A stretch of DNA of 64,000 nt from Lotus japonicus (Eukaryota; Streptophyta; Magnoliopsida; Fabales; Fabaceae), in assembly GCF_012489685.1 (NCBI RefSeq), contig NC_080043.1:32024743-32088742 (forward strand), read 5' to 3'. The notes beneath the pieces are model-generated. The model saw only the letters and a program-made list of their open reading frames with translations, ran no database searches and was not told the origin of the DNA. This document shows, piece after piece, positions 55,644 through 64,000 of the stretch. Every line of letters starts with the position of its first letter. The stretch's first letter is position 1. The position numbers and the translations under genes are program-made.

Positions 55644-56311
55644 GGCTTATTAGCACTTTTGGTCCCCCAGGTTTGTAAATTGTGCAAACGGAGTCCCTAA
55701 AGTTTAAAAATAGCATTTCGCTACCCCGACGTTTGGCTCCGTCAACACTTTTGGTCCCCCAACAGTTTTCCGTCAAAAAACTAACGGTTCTGAGGGTAAA
55801 TGTGTAATTAAACAAAATAATAATAATTAAAATATTAAAAAATTTAAGAACCCATAAAATTATCCCACTCTTCATCTCCCTCATCAACTTCATCACTTTG
55901 CCCAGAAAACTCATAAAAAAATATTTTCCTCTCCTAAACATCTTCATCTTCTCCAATTTGAACAAAGCACACTTTCAACCAAAAGAAATCACATTACCAA
56001 CCTGGCCACAAATTCACGATCCGAACTTTACAATTGCCCTCTTCAATTCTCCAAAATTAAATCAAAAAATTGAAAAAGGGAGAGGGGATGTACTATTTTG
56101 TTTTGCATTCTATATGTATGAGAGGGAATTGCTTTCTTTCTGAGGCTAAAATGCAGACCTTGTGGAATTTACATTTGAAGCAGGGAGAACACAAAAAGAA
56201 GAACAAAAATTTGACAAAAAGCCTAAAATACAACACATCAGAATCGATTTTCTCCACTTCAGCAGAAGATTTTCATGGGTAACTTCTTTCCCTCTCCTCT
56301 TATAGTTTCAT
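55644..56311. mobile_element. MULE-like left end
   Basis: Starts GGCTTATTAGCACTTTTGGT, related to the ends of the 39974 MULE, with TTTGGTCCCCCA repeated further in. I find no matching right end, so the element is truncated or one-sided. The stretch from 55950 to 56280 may be captured or leader sequence. Confidence 0.5.
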
Positions 56312-56533
56312 TGGTCTGAAGTACGGTTTGGAGGCGACCGTAGAGATCACCAAAGTGGGACTGGATCTTGCAGGGGTCGATGGGATGGCCTTGGGCGTCG
56401 ACGCCGGGAGTGACGATGTCGGGGTGCTGGTACATGTTTGATAGCAGTAGCGTCGGGCTTATGCTTGGCTTGGTGTGCAGCCTCGAGCACCGGTCGCCAT
56501 GCGCGCCGATCTTAAAGAAGAAGGGGATGATTT
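56312..56533 (-). pseudogene. U2AF35 (splicing factor small subunit) gene fragment
   Basis: The minus strand encodes [17 protein letters not shown], then [20 protein letters not shown] and [10 protein letters not shown], the first CCCH zinc finger of the U2 snRNP auxiliary factor 35 kDa subunit and the start of its RNA-recognition-like domain. About 70 codons are open. The rest of the gene is absent. Its place next to a MULE end suggests capture; a processed pseudogene fragment is an alternative. Confidence 0.75.
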
Positions 56534-56699
56534 GGGTTGGGAGAAGTCGAGGTACGAGAATGAGGGGTTCAAGGTTGTAGATTCAGAGAAAAAGGATTCA
56601 ACGGTTGTGGGTTCAGACGACAGGATCCGACGGTGATATTGGTTTAGAGAGGAGACTTGGCGGTGGTGGAGATTGGGATTTGAAGGGATTGGGATGGTA

Positions 56700-57350
56700 G
56701 AAGAAGAAAAGTGGAGATCTGTGATCTGGGAGAGATCAAGCTACCCGTTGACGAGGGGTAGGAGAGATGGGATCTGGACGCGTTGAAGGACTCCAAGTAG
56801 GCAAGGTCCCGGGAGGGGCTCCTGCAAGACACTCCGATGCTAAAGTCAGTGATAGAAGTTGTAAGAATGCTGAGTTTTTAGAGAATACGTTACCTTTAGA
56901 TAGAAGAAGTGTTCCCTTTATATAAGAGAGGAAGAACTAGGGTTGGAGCCATGCAACGTCATGCATGGCTCGTACCTGGGGGCCCGGATCGCCGTTGGAT
57001 TTCCTGCAGAGGAACAGTGATCCAACGGTTTGGGGGCCCCTACGGATCTGCACCAGCCAACCTACCTCCTAGGGTAGTTGGCCTAGGTCAACCTCTAGAT
57101 AGTGGGCCCCGGGTTCCTTGTCCTCACCCTTGGTGGTGGGGCCCATGAGCAGGGGGCTCTTAGACTCCCCTAAACTGTCCCTTGGCAGGGACGCTCCGTG
57201 GGGCCCAGCCCAGTCCTGGGTGCCCTGTCCGTCCTCGGTCAGGGTTCCCGGAACAGTAGCCCCCTAGCCCTGGTCGGCTGTTCCAGCGGAGCGAGGGCTA
57301 ATCGTGTCCTGTGCTGGTGGCGTCATGGAAGTTCTCGGGGTCGTTACATA
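56700..57350 (-). repeat. 3' LTR of the second Tat element (approximate)
   Basis: Minus-strand TATA box (TATATAAAG, 56924-56916), then a transcribed part with GGAGTGTCTTGCAGGAGCCC, a motif I associate with legume Tat LTRs. A possible start TGTAACGACCCCGAGAAC lies at about 57346. Ends are not firmly placed. Confidence 0.55.
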
Positions 57351-57418
57351 GGGGTCAAAAATTTAAAACTTTATTCATTAATGGTGGGGGGGCCGTTTGG
57401 CCGTTACATTTAGTACCC

Positions 57419-57868
57419 CTAGAAAGGGGGTGTTACTCGCATGGTGTTGTATCGGAGGCGAACAGTCCCTAGGTCTCTGTCGAGACTCTCTCTCGCGGCT
57501 AGAAAGGGGGTCAACTCGGCTTCGATTTCGTCCATCGTTCCCTTCCCTTCGCCCTTGCGTTCCGTGGCGGAGACCTCTAGGCCCCAAATTAGCATGCTAA
57601 CCTCTAAGCGGCGTCGGTGTAATTCCCACATCTCCTCCGTCAGCTCCAAGAAGGTTAGCAACCCCGCCTTCAGTTGGGGGTCAGGATCCCCTGTCAGAAG
57701 CCTGCTGACTAGGGATCTGATCCTACCGGGGGCGGTGGCCTGCGTTTGGTAGGAGTAGTATAGGTTGCAGTCTAGAGCCTCGGCCCTGAGTGCCTTCAAG
57801 TAAGCCTCCGTGGAGGTCATTCTGGCTTGAGGGGAATGTGGAGCCTGCAAAGGGGGAGTGGTTACCAT
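57419..57868 (-). CDS. Unknown 149-residue ORF in Tat element 2
   Basis: Open frame in the sense direction of the element, between the antisense gene promoter and the 3' LTR. I recognise no domain. It is rich in A, E, L and R and looks helical (LLTFLELTEEMWELHRRRLE). A TTTGCAG just inside the frame could be a splice acceptor, making MTSTEAYLKALRAEAL the start. No equivalent appears at the same place in the first Tat element, so it may be a chance ORF. Confidence 0.35.
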   Translation of the reverse strand: MVTTPPLQAPHSPQARMTSTEAYLKALRAEALDCNLYYSYQTQATAPGRIRSLVSRLLTGDPDPQLKAGLLTFLELTEEMWELHRRRLEVSMLIWGLEVSATERKGEGKGTMDEIEAELTPFLAARESLDRDLGTVRLRYNTMRVTPPF

Positions 57869-58368
57869 TTATAATCGAAACGTTCTTGGGTGGTAACGCC
57901 CATTAGCCTTTTCCCAGGCGTTTCTCTTGGGAAATGAAGTGGGCATTAAATGCAGAGGTCGGTGGTCAACGCGCACCCTCCCTAGGTTGTTTATGCAGAT
58001 TCAACCGACCGGGTAGAATTCCGACCGCGGTGGTTTGGCGTTAGGACGACCGGGTTTCATACCGAGCGGGTTGTTGCATGGTTTGAATCTGAGAAGTCAA
58101 AAAGACGCGGGAGAAGGGAACGGTGTGAGGCTTTGGGCCCACTGCATTTAATGTACCTGACTCTTGAGATGGTACGTGTCGTTTCCGGGTGGGTCGCGTC
58201 GCTTCGCGACTCCTCTCCCACGTGCCTCTGGAGGCGTGTGTCGCTTCGCCGTCATTGCCTCCTTTCTGACGTGGCAGGGTCTGATTGGACGATGCCTCTT
58301 GGTTTCCCCAAACGTCATGATTAGGGAAACTAGGGCTGTCGAAACGTCACGTCTCCCTCCTCATTTTC

Positions 58369-58376
58369 TATAATAG
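58369..58376 (+). promoter_or_regulatory. TATA-like site of the second antisense gene
   Basis: TATAATAG, followed by a pyrimidine-rich leader and a probable 5'-UTR intron (58520-58783, GTAAGT...TTGTGCAG) ending eight bases before the ATG. The arrangement parallels the first element. Confidence 0.4.
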
Positions 58377-58791
58377 AGAGGGGAGGGGGATTCATTTGCA
58401 CTTTCGCATCTCTGAATCTTCCCAAAGCTCTCCCCTTTTCCTTCCGTCAGGTACCGGTGTTTCACGGTGGTGTTTTCTTTTGCACGGTGGTCGTTCGGTA
58501 GCTTTTCCAGTTTTTTCTTGTAAGTCCTTGCTTCACTTGCTTTTCCTTCTCAAGTCTTTTATTTTTTCCCTTTTCTAGTAGAAAGGGTGGCTTTCTCTTG
58601 GGGGAGTTGGGAGTTTCCCCTCCCCTTGTGGCCCCCTCTTGCGGCGGAGGAGATTCTCTCTGAGGGTATGCGCCGCCGCACGGTCGCGCTGTCCTGCCTA
58701 GGGCAAAGATGGATTCCGGGTGGGTCCTTCTTTGAGCCGATTCAAACGAACTAGGTGTTGATACGGCGTTTTCCCTTGTGCAGGTGTCGTT

Positions 58792-60896
58792 ATGGGGAAG
58801 CCTACCCAGAAGAAGAGAGGCAAGACTGTAGATGAGGCCCCGGGCGGGGCTTTAACCTCTAGGCCCCGGTCAGGGGCCCCCAAGAGTAAGAAGATCGATC
58901 GGGAGAAATTTCCTCATCTAAAGGGGGGCGAGGCCGTGTATGACAAGTGGTGCCGCACCATTCTCGATCTCCCGTCAGAGTACGCCCACGAGAATGAAGA
59001 TTACTTCTGGAGTCAGCGTTTTATGTCGCAGACCCAGATCGGCCCCGGTCACATGGTGTATTCGCCGAGCAAGACGGAGCGGCTACCCCACACCCCGCCG
59101 TTTGGGGTGTACATGCATATCTACACCATGAAGAAGGTGAGGATGAGGATGCCCCTCACGGATTTTCAATGTGACGTTCTTCGCCATATGGGGGTCGCGC
59201 CATCGCAGCTTCATCCCGGCGCTTGGGGCTTCGTGCGTGCTTATGAGGTCGCTTGCATCTTGTTCGGCGAGAAGCCGTCGATTCCGCTCTTTTTTCATTT
59301 ATTTGATGTGGCCCACACTCAAGGACATGGTGGGCACGGGATTGTGACCCTGAGGTCGGGTAAGGATCTCCAGATCTTCCACCCGTTCGCCGAGTCCTAT
59401 CGGGATTTTAAAGATCAATTCTTCCGGGTGGCGCCTACCACTCCGCCCCCTTACTGGTGGTTCGAGAGGGCCCCGAACGGCGGCAGTCGCGCCCGGTTCC
59501 CGCTGACCTGGAACGCCAAGCACTATGACGTAAAGATTAGTGCTTTCGGTTTCGAGGCCGGGGCCTTGTCGGAGGTTGACTTGGCCTTCAAAAATCTCTT
59601 GGTGGCCGCCATACGGAAAGAAGTAAGGGGTAATCCACCCAAAGAGTTCTGTATTCGGCCGTTGCGCTGTTACGATCTTTGTACTTATAGCGTTCGGAAG
59701 AACGCTTGCTTATTGCGCGCGAGGGGTAAGGCGTTTTTGTTACTATGTCTAAAGTGATGTATGCCCTTTCGTCCGACTAACTTTCTTCTTGTAATTACTA
59801 TGCAGGTGCTAAGATGGAGGTCAACGCTGCTTTGGTCGCCGCGCAACAAGTGCCGGTCGACGAGGTCGAGACCGACAGTGAGGGGGAACAGAAGGTTCCT
59901 CAAGACGAGGGAGACGGACTTGGCAACCAGGGGCAACCTTTAGCCGGGGCCAACCCCGTGGGAGCCGGTCAGAGTGAGCCGGTCAACGGTGAAGAAAACA
60001 CGGATCCCGGGTCGGGCCCAGTGAATCCCGAACGTCAGCAGGAGGGTTCCCTTGAGGGGGATAAGGCCGACTCGGAGCGTCCGGTCAAGAGAAAACGCCG
60101 CTCCTTAGGTGGGGAGGTCCGTTCTCCTGAACGAGCGACTCCGATTAATCAAGTGTGTCCCCCGGAGCCAACTTCTGTGTGGGGTCGCGATGCGATGGAC
60201 ACGGACGAGCACAACAACCAAATCGATGCTCTGGTGTACAATGAGCTCGACCAGTCGTTCCTGAGCACGAAGGAACCCTACAATCTCTTGAACTATGCTC
60301 TGAAAGCAGTGCTTCAGACTGCCTCCGTCATTCGTCATGTGCAGCAGGGGCCGGTGCTCGACGTGGAAGAAGCCAAGGAGCAGGCGAGCGCAGCTGAGCG
60401 TAAATTTGCTGAGGCAGAGAAAGAGTTGGTTGATGCCAAGAAGGCGGTTGAGGGGCTGACCGCTACTAAGGTGAAACTGCAAGGGGAAGTGCATGAGGTG
60501 ACGGCCAAGGCCAGGCAGTTTGCAACTAAGTTGGAGATGAGCGAGAAGGACAATGACTATCTGCGTGACCGGGCAGAGAAAGCCGAGCAGGAACTGAAAG
60601 ACATGAAGGCGGCTCGCGAAGGGGAACTCAAGGAGATCGAGGCCCTGAAGGCGAAAAATGCCGAGCTCAAGAAGAAGGTTGCCGATCTGGGGGCTGAGAG
60701 GAAAAAGATGAGGACCAATCTTAAGGAGATACACAAGGCCTCTTTCGACAACGCTTTGGCCCAGCTTGAGGTGGTCCACCCGGGGTTGGACGTGGGCCCT
60801 CTCCATTATAGGAAGGTAGTGCTGGGGGGAAAGATTGGCACGCTGGATGATCAGAAGCAGTTCACCCTGTCCTTCCCAGCTGAGCCAGCCCCTTGA
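58792..60896 (+). CDS. Tat antisense gene, two exons (putative gypsy-type transposon protein)
   Basis: Exon 1 58792-59725, intron 59726-59805 (GTAAGG...TATGCAG, 80 bp), exon 2 59806-60896. The joined frame is open for 674 residues. Exon 1 shares the core of the first element's protein (VLRHMGVAPSQLHPGAWGFV, RAYEVACILFGEKPSIPLFF), the putative gypsy type transposon domain. Exon 2 begins AKMEVNAAL, has a basic patch RPVKRKRRSLGG that could be a nuclear signal, and a long coiled coil (about residues 495-640 of the joined protein). It lies antisense between pol and the 3' LTR. It looks intact, unlike the pol beside it. Function unknown; a structural, Gag-like or host-interaction role is conceivable. 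Confidence 0.75.
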
Positions 60897-61111
60897 GATT
60901 CAGTTTCAATTTGTAGTTTGGACTTATTTGGTCGTTTACTAGTGTTTGTATAAACTCGTTGTTTCTAGTTATTGTTTCGCATTTGTAAAGACTTATTGTC
61001 CTTATCCGGTGTTTGTAAGAACTTATTATTATATTTTCTTTTTGCGCTGCGTTCCTTCTTCTTTACTCGTCTTAGAGTTATTTCGCGCCTGAAAGGCCTT
61101 TAATATTTTTG

Positions 61112-61335
61112 TGCCCGGAGGGTCCTGGTGCCCTATGGGTCTTTAATAATTTCGTGCCCGGCGGGTCTTGGTGCCCTATGGGTCTTTGTGCCCGGAGGGT
61201 CTTTAATAATTTCGTGCCCGGTGGGTCTTGGTGCCCTATGGGTCTTTGATATTTTTGTGCCCGGCGGGTCTTGGTGCCCTATGGGTCTTTGTGCCCGGAG
61301 GGTCTTTAATAATATTGCGCCCGGTGGGTCTTGGC
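61112..61335. repeat. GC-rich tandem repeat between convergent genes
   Basis: Repeats of GTGCCCGG(A/C/T)GGGTC, TTGGTGCCCTATGGGTCTTT and TTTAATAATTTC in a higher-order arrangement of roughly 60 bp. It sits where the antisense gene (+) and pol (-) transcription units meet. Frames across it are products of the repeat. Confidence 0.85.
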
Positions 61336-61505
61336 GGTTCCCACAATTCAAATTCAACAAAAAACTACTTCATTTCTTCGATTGGAGTCTGCGGTTCTAG
61401 CCGCGTACAAAGTTGGAACGATGGGTGAGTACCCTTGATTACAAAGGAAAAACTAAGTCAAAGGAAAACGTAACGACAGGTCACGGGTGCCGGGTCGGCA
61501 GCGCC

Positions 61506-63210
61506 TTAGCTGTAGTATCTTCTCAGATTGGCCGCGTTCCAGGTGCGGGGGATATCTTTCCCTGCTAGAGTTTCCAGCTTGTACGCTCCTGTGCCGGTCG
61601 CTTCGGTCACCCTATAAGGGCCTTCCCAGTTGGCTGCTGGCTTCCCACGTTCGGTTGATCGTGCTCCAACGCTGGCGTTCCGGAGGACCAAGTCCCCTGC
61701 GGCAAAGGAGCGGAGAGCCACCTTCTTGTTGTAGCGCACGACCGCATGCTGCTTTGCGATCAGCTCTCTGCAGTTGGCCACGACCCTCCTTTCGGCCAGG
61801 AGGTCAAGGTCCTCCTCTATGAGCTGATCGTTCTGGTTGGGGTCGAACCCAGCCGTTCGAGCGCTCGGTTCCCCTATTTCGGCCGGGATCACTGCTTCTG
61901 TGCCAAAGGTGAGGCGGTAAGGGCTCTCCCCCGTAGTCGAGTGCGGAGTAGTGCGGTATGCCCACAGGACGTGGTCGAGCTGTTTGGCCCAGTCGCCCTT
62001 TGCGCTCCCCAATCTTTTCCGGAGGCCCCTGAGCACCCGGTTGACCGACTCTGCCTGCCCGTTCGTCTGTGGGTGCTCGACGGAGGTGAACCGCTGCTTG
62101 ATGTGCAGCCCGTCCAAGAGGTCTCTGAACCCCTTAGAGGTAAACTGGGTTCCATTGTCTGTGACGAGGACTCCGGAGACTCCGAACCTGCTGATGACAT
62201 TCTTGTAGAAGAAACGTTGTACTCGGGCTGAGGTAATTGTTGCTAGCGGCTCGGCCTCAATCCACTTGGTGTAGTAATCCACTGCTACCACCAAGTACTT
62301 GAGCTGGCCGGGTGCAGTGTCGAACGGGCCCAACAGATCCATGCCCCACTGGTGGAAAGGCCAAGGACTGAGCAGCGATGAAAGACGGGCGGGGGGAGCG
62401 TTGTGTAGATCAGCGTGCCTCTGGCAGGGGTCACATTGCTTAACATGATCCGCCGCGTCTTTCTCTAGGGTTGGCCAGTAATAGCCGGCTCGGAGTACTT
62501 TTCGGGCAAGGGAACGTCCACCCGGATGGTGGCCGCAGCTGCCTTCGTGGATTTCCGCTAAGACATAGGCTGCTCTGTCCTTAGCCAAGCACTTCAGAAG
62601 GGGGTGGAGAACCCCCGCTTGAAGAGATCATCGTTAACGATAGTGTACCAGGAGGCGCGCCTTACCAACTTCTTGGCTTCAGCCTTCTCTTCGGGCAGCC
62701 ATCCAGATCTGAGATACTTGATGATCGGGGACCTCCAGTCTTCGTCGGTAACGATCGGCATCATAACTTGACCTATTGGACGATCGGGGTCAGCTACATA
62801 GGGGAGGGCTAAGGTCCCTTGAATGACCGTTCCATTCAGGCCCGGCTTTCCAGTGCTGGCCAATTTGGCCAGGGTGTCCGCGCGATCATTCTGGGCTCTG
62901 GGGACGTGGCGGAACTCCACTTTGGTGAAGGTTGAGGCCAGTCGTTTCAAATGGGCCAAGTACTTCTCCAGGATGGGATCCTTAGCTTGAGCTTCCCCGT
63001 TTGCTTGTGAGACGACCAGAAGTGAATCGCAGCAGACAAGTATCTCCTTAGCTCCCAGGTCTCGAGCTGTGACCAGTCCCGCAATGCATGCCTCATACTC
63101 GGCCTGGTTGTTTGTGGTTGGGAAGTTAAAGCGGAGGGATTGTTCGACCACCATCCCGGTGCTACTTTGCAATACGATCCCAGCCCCGCCACCTTCCTTG
63201 TTGCTCGAGC
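61506..63210 (-). pseudogene. Tat-clade pol (second RNase H and integrase), frameshifted and cut
   Basis: Two adjacent frames, 63172-62594 and 62588-61506. The first is the archaeal-type RNase H (NNQAEYEACIAGL, CCDSLLVVSQ, NDRADTLAKLAST). The second is integrase, with HHCC (HEGSCGHH...CDPC) and the D-D-E residues in WGMDLLGPF, VTDNGTQFTS and NGQAESVNR, ending RTWNAANLRRYYS. The break is a one-base loss in the C run at about 62602, changing STPLLK to STPF-stop. The 5' side is cut at 63211 within SSNKEGGGAG by a DNA transposon. Apart from these it looks well kept. Confidence 0.85.
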
Positions 63211-64000
63211 TAGGGGTGGCAAAATGGGTTTGGCCCGCTGGGCCAGCCCGTTTTGCCCACCTTTTTTGGCGGGTTGGGTTGGGATTTTGAACCCAAATTT
63301 TAAAAGTGGGTCAGCCCAACCCAACTCGCATTTTGGCGGGTTAATGACGGGTTGGGTTGGGTTAGCCCGCCAACCCGTTTTTCACTTTTTTTTTGAATTT
63401 GTTTTTTATATTTTTATTCTTTAAGTAGATCATTGTAAGGTACGCATAGATTATAGCAGACCTAAACTAAAAAACAAAAACTATTTTGAAAGCTAGTCAA
63501 TGATGACCTTCCATGGATTCACCTAGATAAGTTGCGGCTCTTATTTGTAGGTTATGTTTTGTCTAAAACTTTCATGACAACTCCACATTATCTTTTATAA
63601 TTGTTGGTTAACTATTATTGACTAAAGTAAACTCTTGTTGATGATTGTAAAACACATAGTGTTGTTAAGTAATATTAAATGAGTGTGTATCAAAGAAAAA
63701 TGACATTTATCAATGATTTGATTAAGGTTATTGACACTTACAGACAGTTGCTAGTGAGGTTACAATTTTACAACTTTTAATAACCACGCATGATAAATAT
63801 TTTCTTGGTATTACTATTGGTGAGATTTTCTAGTTGAAATCATAACATTTAAAGATAAAGAATAAGTATAATTCTAATTTTTCCATGTGCCAACGTATGA
63901 AAAGTGAAAGATTTCTTAAAATTCCTCATTGCACATTTTTTATTATTATACTACATTTTTTAAGAGGGCTAGCCCGCCAACCCGCAATCCCGCCAAAATA
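63211..64000. mobile_element. hAT-like element, right end beyond the window
   Basis: Starts TAGGGGTGGCAAAATGGG, a common plant hAT-type end, followed by repeats of GGCGGGTTGGGTTGG. The last bases (AGCCCGCCAACCCGC...CCCGCCAAAAT) are the mirror of the start, so the end lies just outside. The interior is AT-rich and non-coding. Confidence 0.75.

Noticed and set aside
60105..60806. Minus-strand ORF of 233 residues
   Set aside because: Shadow of the coiled-coil exon of the antisense gene.
61128..61400. Repetitive ORF in the convergent spacer
   Set aside because: Product of the GC-rich tandem repeat.
1..64000. tRNA or rRNA genes
   Set aside because: Only primer sites complementary to tRNA-Met were found (4598-4609, near 34192, in the TRIM units); no cloverleaf or rRNA-like stretch was seen by eye.

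Overview
The window looks like dicot plant nuclear DNA, most probably a legume. It holds two TIR-NB-LRR (TNL) disease-resistance genes in legume style, with plant splice sites, set among nested plant retrotransposons, MULEs, hAT-like elements and MITEs. There are no bacterial features and no RNA genes that I can recognise. Exon boundaries were worked out by eye from GT/AG sites, reading frame and agreement between the two paralogues.

Layout. 1-8284: a young LTR retrotransposon on the minus strand with a 3.67 kb LTR, a Met-tRNA primer site, four CCHC zinc knuckles and no recognisable pol. 8285-13876: LTR fragments in both orientations, one carrying a 5'-truncated LINE with a target-site duplication (TSD). 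14270-23086: a rearranged Tat-clade Ty3 element, bounded by a 5-bp TSD (ACTTC). Its 5' half has been replaced by an inverted copy of its 3' end, so its LTRs face each other. 23434-23763: a Stowaway-like MITE. 25336-37325 (minus): TNL gene A, five exons and open throughout; its 6.7 kb first intron carries copia and LINE scraps and a Pack-MULE holding fragments of a 3-methyladenine DNA glycosylase. 37788-42480: MITEs, a 1.4 kb MULE with a 9-bp TSD, and copia remnants. 43607-49152 (minus): TNL paralogue B, with no TIR exon and two nonsense codons; one intron holds a TRIM retrotransposon as a tandem multimer (4 LTRs, 3 internal segments, one TSD). 49250-54650: a decayed Tat pol with two DNA transposons inside. 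55644-56533: a MULE end and a U2AF35 gene fragment. 56700-63210: a second Tat element on the minus strand, with its 3' LTR, a divergently oriented two-exon antisense gene and a frameshifted pol, cut at 63211 by a hAT-like element that runs off the window.

How it fits together. TNL A could encode a complete receptor (TIR, NB-ARC, LRR, C-JID). TNL B is its pseudogenised tandem copy. The two Tat elements share an architecture: pol and an antisense gene converge on a short spacer, and the antisense gene has a 5'-UTR intron ending just before the ATG plus one coding intron. The main oddities are the palindromic Tat element with a snap-back scar at its junction, a smaller copia structure with facing LTRs, and the multimeric TRIM.
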